From assembly GCA_903915775.1 (NCBI GenBank), contig CAIWUD010000182.1:1-39997 (forward strand): DNA of 39,997 nucleotides. Reading direction: 5' to 3'. The position numbers and the translations under genes were made by a program. The DNA is from an uncultured Chloroflexota bacterium. GTDB taxonomy: Bacteria > Chloroflexota > Chloroflexia > Chloroflexales > Chloroflexaceae. Of this stretch, positions 18,213 through 27,082 are shown piece by piece. The notes beneath the pieces are model-generated. The model had not been told where the DNA came from. It made no database searches and saw only the letters and a program-made list of their open reading frames with translations. Numbering within the stretch: position 1 is the stretch's first letter; each line of letters opens with the position of its first letter.

Positions 18213-19067
18213 ATGACCAGTATCGAACCATCCACAGACCCATCTGATCTGCTCGACGTAGTCACGATCCCCGATGGCCCCGTCTTTTACCGTCAACGTA
18301 ACGCCCCATCGGCGCAGCAACCGCCACTGCTGCTGCTCCACGGGTGGGGTGGTTCTTCGCGCTACTGGCGTCCCACGCTGGCCGAGTTCGGCGTAGATCG
18401 GTGGGTAATCGCGCCCGATCTACCCGGTTTTGGGGCCTCGCCCCCCCTGCACAGCCCTGCTACTGCCGATCGGCTTGCAGAGTCGGTGGTCGCCTTTGCC
18501 GATGCGCTGGGGCTTGAGCAGTTCGATCTCAATGGGCACTCGTTTTGTGCTATGGTCGCTGTCTACGTCGCGGCACGCTACCCAGAGCGTGTACGTCGCC
18601 TGGTGCTGACCTGTGTCAGCACGTTTCGCAGTGAGCGCGAGCGCCTCATGGTTGCCCAACTCCACCATGTGTTAGCCCTCTGGATGTCGCTGCGTCGCCC
18701 CTGGATGGCCCGTTCACGTCCATTTTACCGTATGGTTGGCACACGCTTCTTCCACCGTCTGCCAACCGATGATGCGATTCTCCGTGATGCGTTTACCGAC
18801 TTTCTCCAGATGGATCGGCGCACATCACTCGAGTCGGCTGCTAGCTCAGGTGATGCACAGATCAACCCGACTATGGCTCGTCTCACCCAACCCACCCTGG
18901 TGGTTGGAGCACGCCAGGATAGGATTATGCCACCGGCTGGTACGCCTGAGGTAGCACGACTCATCCCTGGTAGCTGCTTGGTCTGGCTTGAGGAGTGTGG
19001 CCACCTTCCAATGATCGAGCAGCCCACCCGCTACCACCAGACGGTACGCAGCTTTTTGGAGGGCTGA
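18213..19067 (+). CDS. Alpha/beta hydrolase
   Basis: LLLLHGWGGSSRYWRP oxyanion motif, LNGHSFCAMVA elbow, VVGARQDRIMPPAG, ECGHLPMIEQP. Confidence 0.9.
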   Translation: MTSIEPSTDPSDLLDVVTIPDGPVFYRQRNAPSAQQPPLLLLHGWGGSSRYWRPTLAEFGVDRWVIAPDLPGFGASPPLHSPATADRLAESVVAFADALGLEQFDLNGHSFCAMVAVYVAARYPERVRRLVLTCVSTFRSERERLMVAQLHHVLALWMSLRRPWMARSRPFYRMVGTRFFHRLPTDDAILRDAFTDFLQMDRRTSLESAASSGDAQINPTMARLTQPTLVVGARQDRIMPPAGTPEVARLIPGSCLVWLEECGHLPMIEQPTRYHQTVRSFLEG

Positions 19068-19122
19068 TACTACCGTAGGCATGGTTCATGGAAACGATGT
19101 CCAAGCAAGGAGATCTGGTGCG

Positions 19123-20259
19123 ATGACGATTGACACCCTAGCTGCTTATCGCGACGAGTATGCTATCACCGAGCAGTACGCCTTCCTGAGCCATGCGGCT
19201 GTCTCACCCCTGAGTCGCCGTATTGTCGATGCCGTCGCCAATCAGCTTCACCGGGCGGCCAGCGAACCAGCAGTTCGCCTCTTCCCAGAGATCTTCACCC
19301 TCATGGCGGATCTACGCCAGCGCTTAGCCCAGTTGATCAACGCCCGTGAGAGCAGCGAGATTGTACTCATGCCCAACACGGCCATGGGCCTGAATAGTGC
19401 TGCAGTAAGCCTGCCACTGCGCACTGGTGACAATGTGCTGGTGCTGGAAGGCGACTATCCGGCGAATATCTATCCGTGGCAGCAGCTGGCCTATAAGGGC
19501 GTGCTGACGAAGATGGTTCCCCAGCGTGCCGGTGGTCTCGACGTGGATGCACTCGCTGCACGCATCGATCGCCGCACCCGTGTGATCGCCCTCAGTACCG
19601 CGATGTTTGCGACAGGCTTCCGGAATGATATTGCGACCGTCGGTCGCATGTGTAAAGAGCGTGGGATCTTCTTTGTGGTCGATGCTATCCAGACCCTTGG
19701 CGCGTTCCCGATCGATGTACAGGCATGTGCGATCGACTTTCTCGCCGCCGGATCGCAGAAGTGGCTCCTCTCGGCTCCGGGGGCTGGGTTCCTCTATGTA
19801 CGCCGTGAACTGCTCGATGAACTTGAACCAGGGGCGTACGTGGGCGCCTCGAGTGTGGTTGATCCGATGAACTACCTCGACTACAACCTCACCTTTCCAC
19901 CCAGCGCCGAGCGCTTTAACCTCGGTACACCCAATATCATGGGGGCTGTTGCACTCCATGCTGCAGTTGGCATGCTCCAGGAGGTTGGCAGTAGGTTGAT
20001 CGAACAGCGGGTGACAACCCTCGTCGATGCCCTGATCAATGATCTGACCGAGCGTGGCCACAGTTTGGCCGCCGATACAGCCCCCGAGCATCGTAGCGGG
20101 ATCGTCGTGGTGCAGCTGCCCAACCCCGAAGTGGCGTGCAAGCGCCTTGAAGAGGCTGGGGTGATTGCTACCGTACGAGGTGGTCTACGCCTTGCACCAC
20201 ACTTCTACAATACGCTGGAAGAGGTCATGCGTGTCGGTGAGGTGCTCGGTGACCGGTGA
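19123..20259 (+). CDS. Class-V aminotransferase (PLP-dependent)
   Basis: FLSHAAVSPLSRRIVDAV, VVDAIQTLGAFPIDVQACAIDFLAAGSQKWLLSAPGAGFLYVRRELL (PLP Lys in GSQKWLL). Confidence 0.9.
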   Translation: MTIDTLAAYRDEYAITEQYAFLSHAAVSPLSRRIVDAVANQLHRAASEPAVRLFPEIFTLMADLRQRLAQLINARESSEIVLMPNTAMGLNSAAVSLPLRTGDNVLVLEGDYPANIYPWQQLAYKGVLTKMVPQRAGGLDVDALAARIDRRTRVIALSTAMFATGFRNDIATVGRMCKERGIFFVVDAIQTLGAFPIDVQACAIDFLAAGSQKWLLSAPGAGFLYVRRELLDELEPGAYVGASSVVDPMNYLDYNLTFPPSAERFNLGTPNIMGAVALHAAVGMLQEVGSRLIEQRVTTLVDALINDLTERGHSLAADTAPEHRSGIVVVQLPNPEVACKRLEEAGVIATVRGGLRLAPHFYNTLEEVMRVGEVLGDR

Positions 20260-20318
20260 GCACGGGATCTGGCGCCATGGTATGCTAAATCCCCCAATCT
20301 TCGCGTTCTGTGGCATGG

Positions 20319-20324
20319 TATAAT
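20319..20324 (+). promoter_or_regulatory. Putative -10 element upstream of rodZ-like gene
   Basis: catggTATAATggccgg. Confidence 0.4.
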
Positions 20325-20420
20325 GGCCGGGTAAAGTAGTTGTGTACATCGTGGCACTGTCCGGCATAACTGCATAAGCATCCAACATCATCGCAAGCCT
20401 TCGCTGAAAGTACGATCGCT

Positions 20421-21284
20421 ATGAGTGAGCTAGGGGCATGCCTGCGTGAGGCACGTGAGCGCCAAGGAATATCGCTAGCCCAGGCTTCGGTTGATACCCG
20501 TATCATTCAGCAGTCACTGACCGCCCTTGAGGATGGCGCGTTTCAGTGCCTGCCGAGCGATGTCGTCGTGCGGGGCTTCATCCGTAACTATGCGCACTAC
20601 CTTGGATTGGAAGCTGATGAGTTAATTGAACTCTACCGCCGTGAGCGCGGAGCTACTAATCCCATCAGCATTGTTCCAGTGACCCGACCACCGTTCAGAC
20701 GAGCCTACGTTTTTCCGAGTTTCTTCGGGATCTTTTTTGTGACGGTGGCACTCATCGGAGTATCCTATATCGCCCTCAATGCGGTTGGCCGTCTCGGTGA
20801 TCGGGTTAATCCTACGCCTGCGGCGGCAGCGGCTGCAACGATTCCACCGCCCTCACCCTTACCAACAACGGCTCCCAGCCCTGCGGCCACAGATGTTCCG
20901 AGTGGCTCGTCACTCAGTCTGATCGTGCCGTCGCCCACGGTTCTGAGTGAGCTCATCCCGCTCACCCCGACGGCTGCGATTGCGGGTGGCGCTGCGGCTA
21001 CGCCCGGTCCTACCGCAACAGCCTCAGCACCAATTGTGCTCGAGTTGGCGCTTCCCAATACGCGTGGGAACGAGAGCTCCTGGGTTCGTGTACAGACCGA
21101 CAGCCGGATCGCCTTTGAAGGTATTCTGCGTGCCGGTGAGACCGTGACCTTCTCAGCGCAACGGCGGGTTCTCGTTCGGGCTGGAAATCCACCCGATGTC
21201 CTCGTGACGGTGAATGGCCTCCAGCAGGGACCCCTTGGGCCTAACCCTGGGCAGCCGGTCAACTGGTCCTGGCCACCAAACTAG
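20421..21284 (+). CDS. RodZ-like protein: HTH, TM helix, C-terminal DUF4115-like domain
   Basis: LGACLREARERQGISLAQASVDTRIIQQSLTALEDGAFQCLP...GFIRNYAHYLGLEADELIELYR; TM FFGIFFVTVALIGVSYIAL; SWVRVQTDSRIAFEGILRAGETVTFSAQRRVLVRAGNPPDVLVTVNG. Confidence 0.88.
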   Translation: MSELGACLREARERQGISLAQASVDTRIIQQSLTALEDGAFQCLPSDVVVRGFIRNYAHYLGLEADELIELYRRERGATNPISIVPVTRPPFRRAYVFPSFFGIFFVTVALIGVSYIALNAVGRLGDRVNPTPAAAAAATIPPPSPLPTTAPSPAATDVPSGSSLSLIVPSPTVLSELIPLTPTAAIAGGAAATPGPTATASAPIVLELALPNTRGNESSWVRVQTDSRIAFEGILRAGETVTFSAQRRVLVRAGNPPDVLVTVNGLQQGPLGPNPGQPVNWSWPPN

Positions 21285-21329
21285 CTCTAGCGGTTGTGAG
21301 GGGCTCTACCCTCCATCCAGATCCCTCCT

Positions 21330-21824
21330 ATGCCCACTGAACAGAGCTTTGATGTCGTCTCAGAGTTCGATCATCAGGAGTTGGTCAACGCTGTTGACCA
21401 AGCTGTGCGTGAGATTCAGACTCGTTACGATCTCAAGGATAGTAAGACGACCCTGGAACTGGGAAAGTCTGAACTGATCATAACCACCGACAGTGAACTC
21501 TCGCTGCGCAGTGTTCGTGATCTCTTAGAGACGAAAGCCCTGCGCCGTCACCTTTCGCTGAAGATCTTTGACTATGACCCGCCCACGGATAGTGGGGGGC
21601 GTATGCGTCAGGTGGTAAAATTGCGCAAGGGAATCAGTAGCGATCTGGCAAAGAAGATAGCTAAACAGATTCGTGATCAATTCCCCAAGATCCAGCCGCG
21701 CATCCAGGGTGAGACGCTGCGTGTGGCCTCGAAGAGTCGCGACGAGCTGCAGGCCGTTATCAAGTTTCTTCGTGAGATCGAGCATACGCTTGATGTGCCG
21801 ATCCAGTTTACGAACTATCGCTGA
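21330..21824 (+). CDS. yajQ: YajQ family protein (UPF0234, nucleotide/c-di-GMP-binding family)
   Basis: SFDVVSEFDHQELVNAVDQAVREIQTRYDLKDSKTTLELGKSELIITTDSE ... TLDVPIQFTNYR. Confidence 0.95.
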   Translation: MPTEQSFDVVSEFDHQELVNAVDQAVREIQTRYDLKDSKTTLELGKSELIITTDSELSLRSVRDLLETKALRRHLSLKIFDYDPPTDSGGRMRQVVKLRKGISSDLAKKIAKQIRDQFPKIQPRIQGETLRVASKSRDELQAVIKFLREIEHTLDVPIQFTNYR

Positions 21825-23182
21825 TGAAGTACCATATCGTCACGTTGGGCTGTCCAAAGAATGCGGTCGATAGTGAAGGAATGGATGGTCTCCTCACGGC
21901 TGAAGGGCATACGCCAGTGGCAAGTGGTGCCGAGGCTGACCTGATTATCGTCAATACATGTAGTTTTATTGCTGCAGCTCGTGATGAGACGATCAGCGTA
22001 CTCCAAGAGCTTGCCGCTACCAAGCGGGTCGATCAGCAGATTCTGGCTGCTGGTTGCATGGCTCAGTCACACCCGGAGCTAATCGCTGCCGTATCCGGGG
22101 TCGATCAACTCCTCTCAACCCGTGAATGGACACGTGTGGGGCAGATGGTTGGTGCACGCACCAGTGCCAACGGTCGCGAACTTCCCGTCATCGGCCTCAG
22201 CCCCGTTCCCGCTGCAGCGCCAACCTCGATGGGTTATGCCGATTGGCGCACAACTCAGATTCGCCGCACCCGCGCCACTCCCTCGGCTTACCTGAAGATC
22301 TCGGATGGCTGTAACCTACGCTGTGCTTTCTGTACCATCCCGAGTTTTAAGGGCTCAATGGCCTCGAAGGCGGTGGGGGCGATCCTGGCTGAGGCCCGAG
22401 AGCTCAGTGAGCATGGGGTGCGCGAGATCGTTCTTGTAGCACAGCATCTCACAGACTATGGGCGCGACCTTGGTCTCAAGCATGGCCTCGCTACCCTCCT
22501 TGAAGAGCTCTGTCAACTCCTGCCCGAGGATACCTGGCTGCGCCTCATGTACGCCTATCCTCACGCCATTTCTGACCGTCTCATTACGGTCATGGCCGCG
22601 CATCCGCAGATTGTGCCCTACCTCGACATGCCGCTCCAGCATGCACATCCGGATACCCTGCGCCGCATGCGCCGCCCACCCGATACAGAGCGCACTAAGG
22701 CCATCCTCGCCGACTTGCGCGCAGCGATGCCCGATATGACCCTACGCTCAACCTTCATCGTCGGCTTCCCCGGTGAGACCACGGCGGAGTTTCGCGCCCT
22801 GCTAACCTTTCTTGAAGAGGTGCAACTGGATCGCGTGGGGGCGTTCCGCTACTCCCAAGAGCCAGATACCCACGCCGCAACGCTCCCCGATCAGGTGCGC
22901 CCTCACGTGATCGAGAAGCGTTGGCACGAACTGATGCGCCTGCAGCAGCAGATCTCCCGCGAGCGTACCCAACGCTGGCTTGGACGCACCCTTCCTGTAC
23001 TGATTGAGGGTCGCGGTCAGGCAGATGACGGTCGGGCGCTGAGCCTCGGACGCTCATGGCGCGATGCCCCAGAGGTTGATGGGCAGGTCTTTGTCTGGGG
23101 TGAACTTCCTATCGGTCGTATCGTTCAGGCACGGGTAGTCACGACGACTGACTATGACCTCTGGGCTGAGCCGTTGGGTTGA
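21824..23182 (+). CDS. rimO: Ribosomal protein S12 methylthiotransferase
   Basis: HIVTLGCPKNAVDSEGMDG, NTCSFI, ISDGCNLRCAFCTIPSFKG radical-SAM Cys motif, YAYPHAISDRLITVMA; start overlaps yajQ stop. Confidence 0.95.
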   Translation: MKYHIVTLGCPKNAVDSEGMDGLLTAEGHTPVASGAEADLIIVNTCSFIAAARDETISVLQELAATKRVDQQILAAGCMAQSHPELIAAVSGVDQLLSTREWTRVGQMVGARTSANGRELPVIGLSPVPAAAPTSMGYADWRTTQIRRTRATPSAYLKISDGCNLRCAFCTIPSFKGSMASKAVGAILAEARELSEHGVREIVLVAQHLTDYGRDLGLKHGLATLLEELCQLLPEDTWLRLMYAYPHAISDRLITVMAAHPQIVPYLDMPLQHAHPDTLRRMRRPPDTERTKAILADLRAAMPDMTLRSTFIVGFPGETTAEFRALLTFLEEVQLDRVGAFRYSQEPDTHAATLPDQVRPHVIEKRWHELMRLQQQISRERTQRWLGRTLPVLIEGRGQADDGRALSLGRSWRDAPEVDGQVFVWGELPIGRIVQARVVTTTDYDLWAEPLG

Positions 23183-23250
23183 GGCGTACACCGGCAGCAG
23201 CCCATTGTGCGTCTCTTCCTACTGCTGGCGAACGGTGAAGCAACAATAAA

Positions 23251-23283
23251 GAGGTTGTGGATGGTTCTGTCCTCCACAACCTC
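23251..23283. terminator. Perfect hairpin between convergent rimO and blaI-like genes
   Basis: gaggttgtgga(tggttctgtcc)tccacaacctc: 11-bp perfect stem. Confidence 0.6.
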
Positions 23284-23333
23284 GCAACATTCAGACGGTC
23301 AAGCCTGTCCGGGACTTGACGACCAGATTACTA

Positions 23334-23753
23334 CTACTTGCTATGCGCCTGGATTGCCCGCCGGAGCCGATCGAGCTCGTTCGGGTTGTGGCGCGCAAGA
23401 TATTCCACCATGTACTCGATGGTCGTGTCGCTGTAGTCGCTTAGCAGACCATCAACCACCTGTCGCACCACAAGCTGGACAAACTCCTCTTCAGAGATAG
23501 CTGGTGAGTAGACATAGGCCAGGCCCTCACGGCTCCGGTGGAGGACGCCCTTCTCCGAGAGACGGCTCATGGTCGTCATCACGGTGGTGTAGGCGATGTC
23601 GCGCTGCTGGGAGAGCTTGCGATGGATCTTTTTAACCGTGCTGCGATCATCCTCCCAGAGAAACTGCATGATCTCAGTCTCTAGCGGGCCGAGAACCTTC
23701 ACCAGACCGTCTTTTGTTGGACTAAAACGGAAACGTAGGTTAAGTGCCATCAC
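23334..23753 (-). CDS. BlaI/MecI/CopY-family transcriptional repressor
   Basis: LGPLETEIMQFLWEDDRSTVKKIHRKLSQQRDIAYTTVMTTMSRLSEKGVLHRSREGLAYVYSP. Confidence 0.92.
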   Translation of the reverse strand: MMALNLRFRFSPTKDGLVKVLGPLETEIMQFLWEDDRSTVKKIHRKLSQQRDIAYTTVMTTMSRLSEKGVLHRSREGLAYVYSPAISEEEFVQLVVRQVVDGLLSDYSDTTIEYMVEYLARHNPNELDRLRRAIQAHSK

Positions 23754-23910
23754 GGACGTTCCTTTCGGAGGTTACAGGTCGTGGTTGGTGTGTGAAGGCT
23801 GGCTTCCTTGAGAATGCGAGCAGCATGCGGCTACTGCGTGCCATTTACTCCTACCAGCTTACATATGACAAAGTGTACTAGGCGATCCATTCTGGTACAA
23901 TCAACGCAAG

Positions 23911-23941
23911 TTACACGAAGATTACAGAATCGGTGTAATCT
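23911..23941. promoter_or_regulatory. Candidate operator (inverted repeat) between blaI-like gene and polyprenyl synthetase
   Basis: agattac(agaatcggt)gtaatct at 23919-23941 and overlapping ttacac.../gtgtaa 23911-23938. Confidence 0.45.
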
Positions 23942-23987
23942 GTCACTGTTTACTGTTCGATCGTTTATGCTATCCTCGGCGGCGGCG

Positions 23988-24095
23988 TTAGGGATGGTTC
24001 GGTTACGGCTGCGCCGAATTGACCATCTGGTGCTACAAGGGCTTGGTTTGGAGGGGTTGTGGAGGGCTACGCCCTCCACGCCTCCCGTCGAATGC
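23988..24095 (-). repeat. Reverse-orientation dispersed intergenic hairpin repeat
   Basis: ttagggatggttcggttacggctgcgcc...ggttgtggagggctacgccctccacgcctcccgtcg. Confidence 0.85.
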
Positions 24096-24128
24096 ATGCA
24101 TGAGGAGATGAGGAGCGTTGATACCCGT

Positions 24129-25163
24129 ATGACACCACCTGACTCCCGGCTATCTATTCAGGCTGCCATGCGTGAGCTATTCCCCCAGGTAGAGGCACGT
24201 CTCTCGCGCTTCTACCAGATGCAGGAGTACCACCTTGGTTGGCGCGACCAGACGTTGCAACCCACACTGCTCGATCCTGGCAAATTGGTTCGCCCACAAC
24301 TCGTCTTACTCGCCTGCCAGGCTGCTGGTGGCGATCCAGCCGAGGCGCTCCCACTTGCAGCAGGGGTCCAGTTACTCCACGACTTTACGCTCATCCATGA
24401 TGACATTGAGGATGACAGTGCCACCCGGCGAGGACGCCCGACACTCTGGTCGATCTGGGGGCTTGCCCAGGGGATTAACGCTGGTGATGGAATGTTTGTC
24501 CTAGCCCATCTCGCACTCCATCGCCTCAGTCAGGCTGGCGTTCCTGCTGCGCGTGTCTTGGCCATCCTACGCCGCTTCGATGAGATTATCCTGCAGGTCT
24601 GTGAGGGGCAATTTCTCGACATCAGTTTTGAGGGTGACCTCACTCGTAGCCCTGACGACTACCTGATGATGATTGGACGCAAGACGGCAGCCTTGATTGC
24701 CGGTTCGTGTGAACTAGGTGCGATGGTTGCCGGTGCTGAAGCCATGACGACCGCAGCTCTCGCCACTTTTGGTCAGAGCATTGGTCTTGCGTTTCAGATT
24801 GAGGATGATCTACTTGGCATCTGGGGCCACCCTGAACTCACGGGCAAACCTCGCGCTGCAGATCTCTATCGGCGCAAGGTGAGTCTCCCCATTGTCTACG
24901 CATTAACGACAAGCTCCGAGCGCGCCGAGTTGGCCAGGATCTACAGCCAGTCGAACCTGGATGATCGTGATGTTGCAGCGGTTCTGGCAATCCTGGAGGC
25001 AACAGATGCCCAGGCGCGCTGTGTGGAAGTAGCGGCTCAACACCATGCCACGGCTTTTGCGGCCCTCGATCAGCTTGAGCAGATCCATACGGGTTCATCC
25101 GCACTGATCGCACTGAACCAACTGCGTGCCCTTGCCTTCAGCCTGGTGGGGCGGCGAACCTAG
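24129..25163 (+). CDS. Polyprenyl synthetase (GGPP/FPP synthase family); start codon uncertain (24096, 24108 or 24129)
   Basis: LIHDDIEDDSATRRGRPTLWSIWG first Asp-rich motif, GLAFQIEDDLLGIWG second Asp-rich motif. Confidence 0.93.
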   Translation: MTPPDSRLSIQAAMRELFPQVEARLSRFYQMQEYHLGWRDQTLQPTLLDPGKLVRPQLVLLACQAAGGDPAEALPLAAGVQLLHDFTLIHDDIEDDSATRRGRPTLWSIWGLAQGINAGDGMFVLAHLALHRLSQAGVPAARVLAILRRFDEIILQVCEGQFLDISFEGDLTRSPDDYLMMIGRKTAALIAGSCELGAMVAGAEAMTTAALATFGQSIGLAFQIEDDLLGIWGHPELTGKPRAADLYRRKVSLPIVYALTTSSERAELARIYSQSNLDDRDVAAVLAILEATDAQARCVEVAAQHHATAFAALDQLEQIHTGSSALIALNQLRALAFSLVGRRT

Positions 25164-25266
25164 GACATAGTTTCGTACGGGAGGTGCACCCTCCACACAA
25201 GATGCTCACTGGCAGTATCAAACGACCACACTGGCGAAGCCATCACAGCGGTACACCCAAGCCTCA

Positions 25267-26439
25267 ATGAACATTACGCTCCTCAGTGGTGAATACCCCC
25301 CACAGCCCGGTGGAATTGGTGACTATACCCGCCGCCTCGCGAAAGCGCTCAGCAGCCAGGCATACCAGGTCACGGTCATCACGATCCGTGATGGTGCCCT
25401 CCTCATGCTCGAGCCCCAGGATGATCAGACTGAGCGAATCATCGGAGTCTTGCGATCCTCGACACCCCTCGACTGGTCACACCGTTGCTGGCCTTTCGTC
25501 ATCGCTGCACTTGACCAGCTACGCCCCTCCTGGCTCCATCTCCAGTACCAAACGGGGGCTTACGCCATGCGTCCGGGGATCAACCTACTGCCGTGGCGGC
25601 TTCGACAACTGAAGAGACGACCGCGTATCGCAGTGACTTTCCATGATCTCCTAGTGCCTTACCTCTTCCCGAAGGCTGGCCCCTTACGTGGGTGGATCAA
25701 CCGACGTCTGGCTACTGATGCGGACGCCGTCATTGCCACTAACACGGCTGATACGATAGCACTACGCGCACAGCTACCCGGGCTGCAGCTCACGACTATC
25801 CCGATTGGGTCGAATATTGCGGTCGTGCCACCGCAGGGCTTCAGCCCCACCACTTGGCGTGCTACCTTGGGCGTCACCCCGCAGGAGTTTCTCGTGGCCT
25901 ACTTTGGCCTCCTCTCCCCGAGCAAGGGGGTAGATCAACTCGTGGCCGCCCTTGCCCACCTCGAACGACCGTGGCGTCTCCTGCTCATCGGCGGGGCGGC
26001 GACGGCGCCACAGGACGTCGCCTATGCACGCCAGTTATACGAGCAGATCAAGAGCTATGGCCTTACCGAGCGTACCATCATCACTGGGCAGATTGCCGAT
26101 ACTGAAGTTTCGGCCCATCTCCTGGCGGCGGACTGTATCGCCCTCCCTTTTCGTGACGGCGCTTCGTTTCGCCGCGGTAGCCTCCTTGCTGCACTTGCTC
26201 ATGGCTGCCCGGTCATTACCACACCAGCAGCTGATCCTACCGATGCAGGTAGCCTTGCCGAAGCCACGATCACGTTCCCCCCTGATAACACTGCCGCCCT
26301 TACCACCACCTTAGATCATCTGGCCGATACCCCGGAGATGCGTCAACGGCTCGGTCAAGCTGGCCGTACCCTCGCCGCACGCTTCGGGTGGGATGCTATT
26401 GCCGCTCAGCACGCGGCGGTATATGGAATGAGTCTGTAG
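25267..26439 (+). CDS. Glycosyltransferase family 4-like (group 1)
   Basis: LLSGEYPPQPGGIGDYTRRLAKAL, FHDLLVPYLFP, VAYFGLLSPSKGVDQLVAALAHL, ALAHGCPVITTPAADPTDAG. Confidence 0.93.
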   Translation: MNITLLSGEYPPQPGGIGDYTRRLAKALSSQAYQVTVITIRDGALLMLEPQDDQTERIIGVLRSSTPLDWSHRCWPFVIAALDQLRPSWLHLQYQTGAYAMRPGINLLPWRLRQLKRRPRIAVTFHDLLVPYLFPKAGPLRGWINRRLATDADAVIATNTADTIALRAQLPGLQLTTIPIGSNIAVVPPQGFSPTTWRATLGVTPQEFLVAYFGLLSPSKGVDQLVAALAHLERPWRLLLIGGAATAPQDVAYARQLYEQIKSYGLTERTIITGQIADTEVSAHLLAADCIALPFRDGASFRRGSLLAALAHGCPVITTPAADPTDAGSLAEATITFPPDNTAALTTTLDHLADTPEMRQRLGQAGRTLAARFGWDAIAAQHAAVYGMSL

Positions 26440-26471
26440 GCCATGGGACGCTTGTGGCTGCGCTGATACTA

Positions 26472-26527
26472 CTATGGGTCGGGATCTTTTGTGCAGGGCT
26501 TCGCCCGCCACACCCACCGTAAAACGT
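26472..26527 (-). repeat. Partial reverse copy of dispersed intergenic hairpin repeat
   Basis: gggtcgggatcttttgtgcagggcttcgcccgccacacccaccg. Confidence 0.6.
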
Positions 26528-26637
26528 AACTGTTCACACTTCTCCTGGAGCGAGGGCGTCTCGCCCTCGTGGCGCCCTCCGTATGGGCAACCCTCCGTGG
26601 TTGCCCTACCGTTGGCTTACCCCAACTGTGAACAGTT
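26528..26637. mobile_element. 110-bp MITE-like element with 11-bp TIRs, flanked by 12-bp direct repeats
   Basis: TIR aactgttcaca (26528-26538)/tgtgaacagtt (26627-26637); direct repeats accgtaaaacgt at 26516-26527 and 26638-26649; internal hairpins cgagggcg-tct-cgccctcg and gggcaac/gttgccc. Confidence 0.8.
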
Positions 26638-26653
26638 ACCGTAAAACGTTGCA

Positions 26654-26682
26654 TTGACATGCCTCACAACCGGTAGTATAAT
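26654..26682 (+). promoter_or_regulatory. Sigma70-type consensus promoter of tRNA-Gly
   Basis: TTGACA - 17 bp - TATAAT, 12 nt upstream of the tRNA. Confidence 0.85.
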
Positions 26683-26694
26683 TACGCATGCGAC

Positions 26695-26769
26695 GCGGGA
26701 GTAGCTCAGTGGTAGAGCTTCTGCTTCCCAAGCAGAAGGCCGCGGGTTCGAGCCCCGTCTCCCGCTCCA
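26695..26769 (+). tRNA. tRNA-Gly (CCC), CCA encoded
   Basis: gcgggagtagctcagtggtagagcttctgcttcccaagcagaaggccgcgggttcgagccccgtctcccgctcca; anticodon loop ttCCCaa. Confidence 0.95.
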
Positions 26770-26774
26770 CATCG

Positions 26775-26812
26775 AAGCGCGGAACCTGATCGATCAGGCT
26801 CCGCGCTTTTCC
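26775..26812 (+). terminator. Rho-independent-like terminator of tRNA-Gly
   Basis: aagcgcgga...tccgcgctttt hairpin with inner cctgatcgatcagg. Confidence 0.75.
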
Positions 26813-27082
26813 ATGTTTCTGGCGTGCTTCAATGTTAGTTGCACTAGCGTGACCGTTGAGCGCTACCAGCACGGAATGGATGACGACACCCTGCGAATCT
26901 TGGATCACTTCTCTGTCAGCTGTTGGTAATGAGCTGATAGTAAGCTGAGACTTGTCACACACCGCATCCTATGGTATAGTCCAAAAGGTTCCCGCGACTG
27001 TGCCAGGCACCATGCATGTGTCCGGATTACTAGGAACCACTGTGTACGTCACAAGTTCACTGCAGCAGAGGTAGACTGCTCC

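Noticed and set aside
19324-20091. 255-aa antisense ORF within the aminotransferase gene, and similar long antisense ORFs (e.g. 4970..5602, 8534..9124, 34776..35423)
   Set aside because: Shadow ORFs of GC-rich coding sequence; the sense proteins have clear conserved motifs.
26472-26660. 62-aa minus ORF across the MITE-like element
   Set aside because: Runs through TIRs and hairpins without ribosome-binding site or recognisable protein features.
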